Below are positions 47,266 through 58,535 of a DNA stretch of 64,000 nucleotides, piece after piece. The notes beneath the pieces were generated by a model. That model made no database searches, was not told the DNA's origin, and saw only the letters and a list, made by a program, of their open reading frames with translations. Position numbers and translations under genes: made by a program. The stretch lies in assembly GCA_019009955.1 (NCBI GenBank), contig CM032231.1, forward strand, positions 90,532,001 to 90,596,000. The letters are read 5' to 3'. Each line of letters starts with the position of its first letter. The stretch's first letter is position 1. Origin of the DNA: Riptortus pedestris. Lineage: Eukaryota; Arthropoda; Insecta; Hemiptera; Alydidae.

Positions 47266-48561
47266 TAAACTTCAGCTCAATGACCAGAAAACACAGAGCA
47301 TCTTGTTAAAAGGAAAGCTTTGTCATAGATGGCCCCCAAGGTTGGTATTAGGTCAGACCATGCTATAACTGCAGCCCAAACCTAGGACCTAGGAGTCAAC
47401 ATCGGGGAGAGGTTAAATCTCAACCCTCACGCTTCTCATCTCCGGGATTCACCACCTAAGGACAAGAGCTCGTTAATGCTTGGGGCATCACTGATAAGAA
47501 CAGATTCTTTTTATATAAAGCTTTGTTTGTCCCTATAGTGTGCTACGCAGCTCCATCCTGGGGCCAAAAGATGTCAAAAGTCACCAAAAACCTTCTATGC
47601 CAAGCCCAAAGAAGAGCTCTCCTCATGGTAACCAGGGCATATCGGACAGTTTCGAGCGATGCATTGCAGGTGATGGCTGGCCAGCTTCCGATAGACCTGG
47701 AGGTAGCAAAGCGGGTTGCTATATACCAAGCAGTCAGGGGATTGCCTTACAAGATAGGAGAGTCTATCTTCACAATAGGGCAGCAGGACCTTAGAGAAAA
47801 ACTTCACCATATTGAAGAAACCATCTGGGACAGTTGGCAGAGTCGCTGGACCAACTCCAGCAAAGGTAGGATGGCCTACAAATTTTTCCCAGATGTCAGG
47901 ACTAGAACTAAGCTGACGTAGTACGTCCCAGATTACTTCACTAGCCAACTTATCAGTGGTCACGGGGACTTTAATAACAAGCTCCACTTCTTCAAACGAA
48001 AGGAATCCCCAATATGCTCTTGTGGCGAGTTGGATACAGCTGACCATGTGATCCTCCAATGTCCGCGTTTCAACGCCAAGCGTATTCGGCTAATGAGTGC
48101 TTTCTCATATGTGAACTAGCCTCCTGAGAGTTACCATATGTTGGTATACGACGCTGATGGATTTTCAGCCTTCAGGACCTTAGCCCAAGAGGTGTTGAAA
48201 ATCAAGTAAAAATGTATTTATTTGTAAATTATATGTATATATGTATTGTTTATGTGAGTTTAGATTAGTATTTAGGCTTTAGGTTTGTAGGCTAATTAAT
48301 TAGGCTCTTGCTGCCACTTCTCTGAACAGAGGCAAAGGAGTCGCCGCTGCGGGTTCCCCTAGGCCTTTTCGGACTTAACTAAAATCTTCCAAATGTTGCA
48401 CTTTTATGCTTAGGCGTGCTCGGTGAGCTAGGCTAAGTTTAGGCCTGGCCCAATTTATCTATTCAAAGTTTTATATCTCTTAATAAATGGAGACCGCTGG
48501 TATGGGGAAACCCAAAGGTACAGCGGGGGCAGAGCTGGGAATTAAAATTAAAAAAAAAAAA
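47266..48561 (+). mobile_element. 5'-truncated R1-like LINE with target duplication
   Basis: The insert ends in a poly-A (48551-48560). CTCTAAATATGTAAA at 47251-47265 matches CTCCAAATATGTACA at 48562-48576 (two mismatches in 15), a target duplication. It carries the end of ORF2 (see 47470-48209) and about 340 bp of 3' untranslated sequence. The 5' truncation is typical of target-primed reverse transcription. Confidence 0.82.
47470..48209 (+). pseudogene. R1-like LINE ORF2 C-terminal part
   Basis: One frame reads NAWGITDKNRFFLYKALFVP, VCYAAPSWG, then CQAQRRALLMVTRAYRTVSS, DALQVMAGQLPIDLE. These are the post-RT segments typical of R1-clade ORF2 (the Q-R-A-R-AYRT-S-DAL-V-AG-PI-L series). After an in-frame TAG (47919-47921) it continues with the Cys/His domain ICSCGELDTADHVILQCPRF (C-x-C...H...C). 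A second TAG lies at 48117-48119 and the terminal stop is at 48207-48209. Frames upstream of 47470 (YLGVNIGERLNLN) are shifted. Two nonsense codons and the truncation make it dead. Confidence 0.83.
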
Positions 48562-48984
48562 CTCCAAATATGTACAATTTCTTTACAACTCTAAAACATA
48601 CATTATTTTATTTGTTGACAAACAAATTTGTTAAAGGATAACATGCTTAATAAATGATGAGAAACTTGTACCTCCCATCTTGTATATATACAATGTACCT
48701 GATCACAAATTATTTGAGGCCGATATTTATGACAAATATTTCAAAGTGAACGTTTTTGACATTATTCAACATTTGTATAAAAAGATCCGTCATACATGAA
48801 GTTCTTTCATTTATTTTTAAACAAAGGGTATTTTTTAATAGATTATTTGGGCAGAGCTTTAAAGAGTTTCACTCCGGAAAATGATTCGCTTTTCACGAAA
48901 TATTTATGTTTGTGGTTGGGGTCTTGAAGTATTGCAAGGTTATTAGCTATTAAACTAAAATATAGTTATTTCTTTCAAATACCT

Positions 48985-49712
48985 TCAGAAATATACAGGA
49001 AACAAGGCTGAACTACAAAGGCGGTTGATTGATGAATTCCAAAGACGAGGATTCTATGTAAGTACACACGAGTTTGACGATAAAGAAGACATTGCTGTAA
49101 GTACTCCTATGTCAAGCAGCAATTTAGATTTAAATTCAATTTTGGCTGCCACGATGGAAAAAATAACTGATAATAACCAGAAACTCTTAGAAGCTTCTAG
49201 AGGGAATTATGAAAGACTAGAAGAAGCTTCCAGAACTAATTACGAGAGATTAGAAGAGGCTTCTAGAAGCAAAGGAGAAAATCCTCATGGAAGTCAGACA
49301 GGAACTTCAAGAAGGTTCTAGAACAACAAACCAAAAACTCCATGAAATTTCAGAGGTATTGGACAAACGGGTGGAAGCCATAGAGCAGAGAGTCAGCGAG
49401 TTTGATGAGAAACTCTACGGCATTTCCGCGGCACAGAAGAAGGTTGATGAGGACGTGTCCAACCTAGGAAAAAAAAGATGAACGATGAAATACGTGAGCT
49501 ACAATTTCAAATGGACAATCTACAAGTTCGAGAAGGTCCGATGAGGGTTATTTCAGAACACTTCAGTAGGATAAAGGCCCCTACTTTTGATGGTAGCGTA
49601 CCATTCAATGTTTTAAGTTCCAATTTGAGACAGTGGCCGGTAAAAACGGATGGAATGATGAAGAAAAAGCCATAGAACTGATTTAATAAACTTACTCTAT
49701 GTTCAGTTATAA
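48985..49712 (+). pseudogene. Decayed Gag of an LTR retrotransposon (SAP, coiled coil, PTFDG motif)
   Basis: Three or more frame segments in a row form one Gag-like protein. The first (48985-49319) has a SAP-like start (TGNKAELQRRLIDEF), an acidic linker and heptad-like repeats (NYERLEEASR, twice). The second (49287-49479) is coiled coil (EVLDKRVEAIEQRVSEF). The third (49478-49615) carries IKAPTFDGSVPFN, the conserved motif before the capsid N-terminus of many arthropod Ty3/gypsy Gags. A further frame (from 49615) holds GWNDEEKAIEL. At least three frameshifts and the loss of the rest make it non-functional. No LTR or pol was found beside it. Confidence 0.72.
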
Positions 49713-51083
49713 ACTATTAAAACTTATAACCATCAAAAACGATTTCCATTATGCACCCTGAAGATACTTAACGTAATATACTTAAAATTCGGAAGTATGC
49801 CAACTATTTTGTTGAAAATTTAATTTCCTGTAAATGTTACTTTATATAATTTTTAACTATCTTGAATATTATCTGAAATATTCGTTTTTTTTTTTATTTT
49901 ACAGGGTTCGCTTAACTTAAATTCTTACTCACATCATTTTAACTTTAAAATGCTATATGATGAGATCTTTTATTCTAGGGTTAAATACAAAACATTTCTC
50001 ATTCATCATTTACTGCGTGACATTATTATACGTCATCATTTAAGATTTTACGTTCCAAACAACTTAATTTTTATTTTGTCTATGACATATTCAATATGAA
50101 CACTTTTAATGTATTAGATAGTGGCATTAATTTCCATGAGAAGAAGAGCAAGGGGTAGTGAAATTTAAACATCTTCGTTATTATGAGTTGGATCAAGAAT
50201 TTCTGTATTATCAACCTTGTTGAAAATTTTTAATTCTCTAATTAGAATATTTACCTAGTTGTTCGTATTTGAATGGTTTCAGGGTTTTGTAACCCCCCCC
50301 CTCTTCCCCCCGCCCTTCTAGTTTTTCTAGATTTTTACTTTTCGGGAATTTCATCGCTACCCATCTGATGACCAACTCAAGTTAAAAGTTGTGGTTACAT
50401 TACACCTGAATAAAAAAAAAAATAAGTGAGATGGGAAAATTCTACCAGCACGTGCACTGCCATATTTCAGTACGTGGGAATTCTACTATGGTTAATCAGC
50501 CATTGCGAGAACTTTTGACGTCGACGTGTCTTCTCGTCTAATGTGTCCGTCGGTAGACGTAGTAGTAAATGAATGCATTAATAGCGATCTTACTTTTGTA
50601 ATGAAATTATTTCGAAAATCTCACCAGAGTACAGCCCAAAAAGCCGTATTTCTATAAAAATAATTCTCTAAATACTACCACTGTTCTAAGGGCCTTAGAG
50701 AGTTCTAATGCTCCTGTTTATTCGCTCGATAAAGGCGCTGTTGTAAAGAGAGGAGGGCGTTGGAAAGAATTTGCTTTAGGTGTTAGGCGAGAGTAATTAG
50801 CCACCTCGGCTAGTTTATTGCACACCCCAAGGTGTGTTAGCGTTCATTAACCATCCCACCTGCACACACTATAGGTACCAGCTGTTATACAAAAATACAT
50901 CCTCCAAATCTATTTATTCTTATCAGCCATTCAAGTTAATTAAGAGTGATAAGAAATTCGATCTAATGGAAGAAAACTCCACAAGCTTTAAATGTAATAG
51001 TTATTTATTCATAGTTATCCACTTGTAGCGAGCCACCAATGACACCATATATTTAGAGTTTACTCATTTCTGTAGCAGGTATT
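49713..51083. other. Unannotated stretch
   Basis: No recognised gene. 50440-50600 is more GC-balanced (TTGACGTCGACGTGTCTTCT) and may belong to an unidentified repeat; no second copy here. Confidence 0.3.
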
Positions 51084-51205
51084 TCTAGCAGATTTCCCTT
51101 CCGGGATTTCAGCCATTGACGTCGTACTCATCACACGGTTCTTGAAATATTTCCACAAATGTCCATCGATCCTAAATAGAAGATGACTAAAATGGGATCC
51201 GTTAA
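51084..51205 (+). mobile_element. Family A left half (host of a second nest)
   Basis: Left end TAGCAGATTTCCCTTCCGGG then ATTTCAGCCATTGACGTCGT, CCATCGATCCTAAATAGAAG and AAATGGGATCCGTTAAAAAT, passing into (TA)n at 51209-51232. The likely partner right half is at 52899-53580, beyond a Penelope-like foldback and a B copy. Confidence 0.65.
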
Positions 51206-51233
51206 AAATTATATATATATATATATATATATT

Positions 51234-51546
51234 GTGTGTGTTTCATACTTTAATGTCATGATTCACCAATAAAAAACATTTTTTCCGCCCAAACTTTATT
51301 CATATTTCCTTACATGTTTCGTGGCTTATATACCACCTCCTCAGGGGCCATCCATTTCTGAAGCAGTCGTTGCCTCTTACGTTCTCGACTGTCGCAAGTA
51401 AATGGATGACCCCTGAAGGGGTTGTATATAAACCACGAAACATGAAGGGCAATATGAATAAAGTTTGCCCGGAAAAAAATATTTTTTATTGGTGACCCTT
51501 GCCATTAAACTATTAAGAACATATAAGGATATTGGGTCAGAATAAG

Positions 51547-51556
<10 letters not shown>
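51234..51556. mobile_element. Snap-back Penelope-like element P2
   Basis: Two opposed arms, 51234-51357 and 51399-51556, pair over about 95-120 bp around a 40-bp spacer. Each arm has the same series: CTGARGR, stem GGTGG...CCAC, GAAACATG, CAATAAAGTTTGC-like block, poly-A and TTATTGGTGA tail. The left-arm core is at 51316-51344 (minus strand, CTGAGGA...GAAAC), the right-arm core at 51413-51441. The unit sits between (TA)n (51209-51232) and (CA)n(TA)n (51550-51609), as expected for insertion into a microsatellite. Confidence 0.68.
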
Positions 51557-51609
<53 letters not shown>

Positions 51610-51610
<1 letters not shown>

Positions 51611-52835
51611 TAGCTAAGGGACCCGCCCGGAATTCATTTGAGCCTGAATGATGATGGTATTTTTTCGGCAAGACTTTACTTTGCACAATATTTTGACATT
51701 TCCTCGTTTCAGTGTTTAGGGTTAGTCCCCGTGGTTGGTTTGGAATAGAAAATGAAATATCGCGAATTTTTATTTCAGGCCTCCCTTATAACCCCCACTC
51801 CCGTTTACCTAAACATTTTAATATAGGTTATAACCATGTAAGAATTAATGCTAATTTATATATTCTGAGTTTTGTGGGAATCGGATCAACCGTTGGTGTC
51901 CAATAAAATAGTTGACTCCCCCTTTAGCTTTTAGCAGATTTCCCTTACGGGAAATCAGCTATTGAGGTCGTACTCATGACGCGAGTTTCGAAAAATTTCT
52001 TCAAATGTCCATCGATCCTACCCAGGAAATGTAGGTATGCCTTATGATAATGAAGGCGTTAGTGCTAATACAAATACCGAGTTTTATTCATTTCGGTTGA
52101 GTCTCTTGTGTGCCAAATAAAATTGTTGACTCCCGCTACCATTTTTAGCGTGTAACGCATTTTTACGTCGGTATACGGCGAAAGTGTATATGACAAAAGT
52201 TGATCTAAATAACAAAATAAACAGCTTTTGGTATGTGCATTTTTGCCGAAAAACCAATAGGAAACGAAATATCACCATTTTTAATTTCAGGCCTCCCTCA
52301 TAACCCCCACTCCTGCCCGTCCCTAGAAATGTTGGTACGGCTTATTATAATGAAGGCGTTAGTGCTAATACACATAGCGAGTTTTATTTAGTTCGGTTAA
52401 ATCTTTTGTGCCAAATAAAATTGTTCACTTCCGCTATAGGTTTTAGTCTATATCTCGTTTATAATTCAGTATACGAAAAAAGTGTATATAACAAAAGTTA
52501 CTCTAAATAACAAAATAAACAACATTTGTTATGTGCATATTTTCCGAAAAACCAACAGGAAACGATATATCGCTATTTTTAATTTCAGGCCCCCCTTACA
52601 ACCCCCACTCCTGTTCGTCTCAGAGAATATTAATATAGCCTAAAGTTGGGTTAGTAGTAATATACATACCAAGTTTCATAAAATTCGGTTCAGCCGTTTA
52701 TGCGTGAAAAGGTAACAAACAAACAAACAAACAGACACGAAAGAAACAAAATGCAGTTATGGTGTCTATGACATGTGAAACGAAAAGTTATCGTGAAATT
52801 TCGCGAAAAAAAATCAATGTACAGACAGAGGTTAC

Positions 52836-52840
<5 letters not shown>
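51610..52840 (+). mobile_element. Repeat family B, copy 6
   Basis: Start CTAGCTAAGGGACCCGCCCG (shortened hairpin), 300-bp units from about 51720, (AACA)n at about 52717, end GACAGAGGTTACAATTA, then (TA)n 52841-52899. A 100-bp piece of A left end is spliced into it at 51929-52030. Confidence 0.82.
51929..52030 (+). mobile_element. Family A left-end fragment inside B copy 6
   Basis: TTTTAGCAGATTTCCCTTAC to CCATCGATCCTACCCAGGAA, exactly the first 100 bp of the family, joined on both sides to B sequence. The left junction lies at TTTTAGC, which occurs in both families at that point (B has TTTTTAGCGTGTAAC). Confidence 0.8.
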
Positions 52841-52898
<58 letters not shown>

Positions 52899-52903
<5 letters not shown>

Positions 52904-53580
52904 CTGTAACTGGTCTAGCGGTCGTCATTTTAGTTTGTTCTTTAATAAACTCGATCTGTATACATTTAATTTGAAACTAAAGATGAAGTTCATTAACGCC
53001 TGAAATCGGACCCGTCGGAGGGGGGGGGGGTTTGAAGGGGAATTTCGAAAATTTAAAATATCTCCGTTATTACAAGTCGGATCGAAAAATTGTATAGAAC
53101 CAATATTATTGCAGATAATTTTCAATAAATTTTGTTGTATATCTATTTTTTCTCTCTTCAATACTAACCCTTATATTGGCATTTTTTTTTCAGCCTTCAG
53201 ATGTTCTTGGACTACTAAAATTGGAGTGATTGAGGTTATTCTGATTTCTTATGAATTACAGTACCAGATATAAAAAATAGTTTTCAGTCAAATTAATATA
53301 TTATATTCAGACATATTTCAATAATTGTTTTTCTTTCCGATCGAGAATATTTCTATCTATCTGTTCAGCTCTGAGAGGTTGGTTGACTTGTTAGTTTAAA
53401 ATTTAGATGCTTCCTGCTATAGAGGTTATCAAATGTAAATTGACCGAATAATTTCTCATTATCATTTCTATTTGTTCACTTAATGGTGGTGTTAAGTATA
53501 AAAGTATGTAGATTTACCTATTTTAAAACTTCTCGTGGGAAATATGCTTAGTTTACGCATCCCCTGCATGACGTACTTTT
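52899..53580 (+). mobile_element. Family A right half (host of the second nest)
   Basis: Starts after (TA)n at TTTGTCTGTAACTGGTCTAG. It has long-form interior with a poly-G run (53022-53032) and reaches the right end GGGAAATATGCTTAG, hairpin ACGCATCCCCTGCAT and GACGTACTTTT. Confidence 0.78.
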
Positions 53581-54296
53581 TAAATAGCAGTAATAGTTTT
53601 GTTGTTGTTATATGCATGAAATTCAGACATCTGCTGTTGTCCGTTGCTTCATATGAGTTTCATCCATTTAATACAATACTAATGTGTGAGAAGGGTTGAT
53701 AATATACTGGACACGACTCTTTTTCGAGTTTCTCAATTGTAAATGTAATGTTTTGTAACATTACCACTGTTCAAGTGAAATTGAATAGAATAAAACTGAA
53801 TCTGATATACCAAAAGTATTCTGTTGATATGAATTCAATAATATAAATAAATATGTCAATAATAAATTACCCTGATAAATAAATGTCTCATCGCATAGCA
53901 CTTGATAGGAAATAAGAATAATACTGAGGCTTAAGTGATAATGTCAAACGGGTACAAAGAAACATTAACTTTTTTTTCGCAAATATTTTTGAAAAGGCAA
54001 GGTCCTGACTTCAGGGATGAAATTAATTATAGAGTTGACGAATAACTTAAAGAAATAAAGTGTTAAATTGATGTTAATTATATAACATCTTCAATAGCGA
54101 CTCCCTATTCCTATCTTGGGGTTGTGGAATTTATAGTTTCAGGGCAGCACTCAGTGATACTAAAGCTTAAACTACCTCCAGGATATTCACGTATCTCTCT
54201 TATTATGCCGCAACCATATTTAATGAAGTGTATCGTAATGCTTCAACCACATATAAAGAAATTTGTCTAACTTCTATCATTCTTTCCTGATTCGTA
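53581..54296. other. Unannotated AT-rich stretch
   Basis: No gene or repeat recognised. Confidence 0.35.
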
Positions 54297-54710
54297 AAAA
54301 GTCCGTCACACAGGGGCAGCGTAAACTAAGCAGACTTCCCACGTGAAGTTATACAATAGAGAAATCTCCATACTAGAGCCGAACAGTTACGGCAAATGGC
54401 CGACCTAGCTTTTGGCGGGAAATTCAGTCATCCGTTATCGTCCCACAATTAATAAAAATGCAAATATCTCGGTTAGTATTCAAGATAGAGAATAAATGTA
54501 TACACAATATTTATAGTGAATTTCATTTATAATAAGATTGGTTCTATACAATTTTTTGATCCGACGTTTGGACATGGAGATATTTCAAATTTTCGAAAAT
54601 TTGAGGTCGTACTCATGACACTATTTTCGAAATTTTTCTTCAAATGTCCATCGATCCTACCTAGGATATGACGAAAATGAGATGCGTTAAAAACTTTATG
54701 TATATGTATA

Positions 54711-54769
<59 letters not shown>

Positions 54770-55463
54770 TCTCTATTTAGTCGTTTTTTGTAAAAAGAAA
54801 GATTAAGTTCGTTAACGGGTGAAATCAGACGAGTGGGGGGGGGGGCGGTTAGAGGAATTTCTCTGCTACCATACGTCGTATCGAAAAATTGTATAAAAAC
54901 AATCTTATTGAAAATTAAATGTACTATAAATATTGTCATATACATTAATTCTTTATGTTTAATTTTAACCGAGATATTTGCATTTTTCAGTTTTCAGCTT
55001 TTAGTAAACACCAAATTCTACTAGTGTTACATAAACCATACTCTGTTATATAACAAACCACATTATTCGAAGCTTAAATACCAAATGTTGTTCTCAAGAG
55101 ACCTTTATTAAACGAGATACATGCGAATATGTTCTTGTAACCCCCCCCCCCCGTCTTAAATTCTTCGACTTCTAATATTTGATTGATTGAGATACAAATT
55201 ACTCTGATTCATTATATTCTGATATGTTTCAGTTAGTTCAGTATTGTTTTCCTTTCTGATGAGCCGTTGGCAGACCTTTACATTTGAGTTTGTTTACATT
55301 TGAGACGCTACTCGCCGGCAGTGGAAAGATTTCTTATTACCGTTTGTATTTATTCACTTAATATTCACGGTTGTGTTGTGTTAGCAGTACGTAGGTTTAT
55401 CTATTATTAATCTTCGCGAGGGAAATCTGCTTAGTTTACGCAGCCCCTGCGTGACGGACTTTT
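54297..55463. mobile_element. Family A R-R composite: minus right half joined to plus copy
   Basis: 54297-54600 is a minus-oriented right half (AAAAAGTCCGTCACACAGGG, short-form segment CATCCGTTATCGTCCCAC). At AATTTTCGAAAAT|TTGAGGTCGTACTC it switches to a plus-oriented copy lacking the first palindrome (54601-55463). That copy has a (TA)n core at about 54708-54768, poly-G and poly-C tracts and an intact right end (ACGCAGCCCCTGCGT, GACGGACTTTT). The whole unit is bounded by right ends on both sides. Confidence 0.8.
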
Positions 55464-57175
55464 ACTCTAGACATGATGGTATAGAGAACAAATGAGTTTT
55501 TAATTTTCTTATGCTATTAAATCAAGATATAAGTATACTTTCAACTTCGGCATATTTTGATAAATACTGAGTCTGAAAATTGACTTCAAAGGGAGCCGCC
55601 CACCTGGGGTTGGGGAAACAAAGTCAACATAATGGCTCCGATATGCGGAAAATGAAATTAAATGAATCAAGCATTTTACCAGACTTCTCTTTTTAGGCTT
55701 ATAATTAAATGAAGATGAGGCCTGTATTTTAATTATGAGAGTCCCGATTGAGTGTGGTTTTGTTATTTTTTTGTGTTTCTGTTTTTTTTTCAAGCTATAT
55801 CATTCATTGTGATGCGAATAAAAAAGAGATAACGCGATATGATGTGAAGGATGATATAGAAAACATTCATTTTAGAACACAAAATATGCATATACAGTAT
55901 TATTATTATATTCACTGTACCTACCATTAAGCTTTCAGAGCTATTGCATAAATTTGGTCTCTATTCATAGAAAAATGTGTAAAATATGTAGTAATTAAAT
56001 GCGCTATAAGTGGTAGAAAATAATAGTTTGAAAATATCTTGAAGAATAGTATTAAAATTCAATGAAAAAGTTTTAAAACGATCATAAAATTTTATGACGA
56101 TCATAATTTGAAAGAAGAGACGATGGAATGAGATTATCATAGAGACTGGTATCCCAGTTCATGAAAAATGCACTTTTGAACAATAATTTTGAACATATTT
56201 TACATTTATCAGTGCACAAAGTTATTCTTAATATTTTTACACACATGTGAATTAACCATTCACGACTGACTCACAATTACTTACAGGAGAAAGGGAACCT
56301 TACTGTTAACACTGTAACTGTAGACTTACTATAAAACATATACTTACTGACTGCTATCTAAGGACTCACATAGACCTACCATACACATTGACTGAATTAC
56401 TAACTACACACTAACTACTACATGACCGCCGCCAGTATATAGACCGCGAATTACACAACTTGAAACATAACATTTTCAAAAAATTATGTTGTAGGAGAAT
56501 GTTGAAAATATTTGCAGAAATAAGCATACTTATGTAAATATAAAAAAGTGATTATAGGAATTTAACTGACTCGTCCCTAAAATTGTCCCAGTCGCGAAAT
56601 GCGATTATTGTAAGAATAAATATTTTATTTAATTATAATCATTTTTTGGGGGAGGGAGTATAGAAATTTACAAACAAATCTTTGAAGGTTATAATACAGC
56701 TGCTCTTTTGGATATGTCATCCTTCGGGCAATTTTAAATATCTCATTGAGTTAACTGTAGTATTAGTGATTTAGCTCTTCAGTGATAGTTACACTAGTTA
56801 GTAGCGGATTACAGTCACAGTGACAGAATCTAGTTTGTAAAAACCTTTTGTTTTATATATATATATTTGGATTGCTAAATCGTGAATATTTTCTCCGAAA
56901 AAGACACGGATATTTTCTTATTTGGGACAGCGATATCAATGACTTCAACAGATTTTTTCCCCCTTGCTAATGTTAAAAATATCGGGCTCATTTTGATGCA
57001 GGAGGGTATTGTTAATATTGTTCAATATTTTAATTGATCCTTTTAATATTATGGAAAATTATATTTAACATTTTATATGCCTATGTTTCATTGATGTAAT
57101 ATTCTGTTACAGTTTGTATAAATTCCATTGCCTCGCAAAGAAATGTGCTGTCCTATATCAAGATTTTATTTACTG

Positions 57176-57214
<39 letters not shown>

Positions 57215-57586
57215 TCACGGAAAGCGGCTTTTTGTTTTAGAGCTCTAATAGTAACAGTTATGATGTTTTTTTAATGATAAATATTGTTAATATGAATAGC
57301 TTTATATTAGGAACCTCTAATTTTCAATGATGTTATATATCCTTAATAGGTACAATTTTATCCATTATCCGAAATACACATTATTCAAAATACCAGACAT
57401 TCAGCCTCATTTGTTTTTTAAATTTACGCGCTACTGGAAATGGGAGCGCATTTTATTCCTACATTTTAGAGAGTGAAGAGTTTTGTGATATGCTTGTGCT
57501 ACAGCTCTGTCTGCTTTTCTTGGCCCCCAGCGGTATGTGTGTCATAATGTAATTAGTTTTAATTCTTAATATATGTTTAAGTAGTA

Positions 57587-57588
<2 letters not shown>
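55464..57588. other. Unannotated stretch (about 2.1 kb)
   Basis: No gene recognised; a long T tract (57182-57212) is present. A minus-strand frame at 55509-55793 is lysine-rich but shows no domain. Confidence 0.35.

Positions 57589-57644
<56 letters not shown>
57589..57644. repeat. (TA)n microsatellite
   Basis: About 56 bp of TA, not associated with A sequence. Confidence 0.95.
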
Positions 57645-57795
57645 CGCAGATATAGGATAGTAGAGAAGTTAGCCAATATTTATTTTATATATATATGTTT
57701 TTACCAACCAGCCTTGTGTGTGCCATTCTCGATTAGGCAACATGACATTGTATATATTTATTAATTCTGGAAGATTAAATTATTTTTTTTTACAG

Positions 57796-57970
57796 GCATA
57801 TTTGCTGGCAGACCCTTTCTCGTCGTCTCCAACACACTCGATTCCCAGTCACCCCAATCTTTCTTGCCCTGCTCTGGTGCCATCTTCCTTTAACTGCATC
57901 TTCAACCGTATTTCTAGAAGTATGATGCGAGGAGCACCATCTTGTCCTTTTACCACCTCTGAATACTGGC
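57796..57970. other. GC-balanced segment after a splice-acceptor-like site
   Basis: A T-rich tract and TTTTTTTTTTACAG (57783-57796) precede a segment of balanced composition (GCTGGCAGACCCTTTCTCGT to CCACCTCTGAATACTGGC). It is open on the plus strand and largely open on the minus strand too. It ends exactly where an A copy begins. It could be a real exon or part of an unknown repeat; no domain is recognised. Confidence 0.2.
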
Positions 57971-58535
57971 TTTTAGCAGATTTTCCTTAAGGGAAATCAG
58001 CTATTGAGGCTGTACTCATGACGCGATTTTCGAAATTTTTCTTCAAATTTCCATCGATCCTACCTAGGAGATGACGAAAATGAGGTCCGTTCAAAACTAT
58101 ATATATATTTGTCTGTTACCGCTCGCTAGTGGTCGCAATTATTGTTTAATTGTTACCAAACTTGATATTTAGTCGTTTTATGTAAAAAGACAGATCAAGT
58201 TTGTTAATGGCTGAAATCGCTTTAGAGGGGAGGATTTTCGAAAATTCAAAATATCTCGGTTACTATACTTCGGATCGAAACATTGTATAGAATCAATCCT
58301 ATTGTAAATTAAATTTACTATAAATATTGTAATATACATTTATTTTCTATCTTGAATATTAACCGAGATATTTGCATTTTTATTAAATCTGGGGGGATAA
58401 AGGATGAGAGTGAGTTTCCCGACAAAAGCTAGGTGGGCGGTTTCTTAACTTTTTGGCTCTCGTGAAATTTGTCTATTATAAAACTTCACGTGAGAAATCT
58501 GCTTAGTTTACGCAACCCCTGCGTGACGGACTTTT
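57971..58535 (+). mobile_element. Family A, short form (about 565 bp)
   Basis: Left end TTTAGCAGATTTTCCTTAAG, minimal (TA) core (58101-58110) and TTTGTCTGTTACCGCTCGC. The short-form segment GGGGGGATAAAGGATGAGAG and AAAAGCTAGGTGGGCGG follow. The right end is GAGAAATCTGCTTAG, hairpin ACGCAACCCCTGCGT and GACGGACTTTT. Confidence 0.9.
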
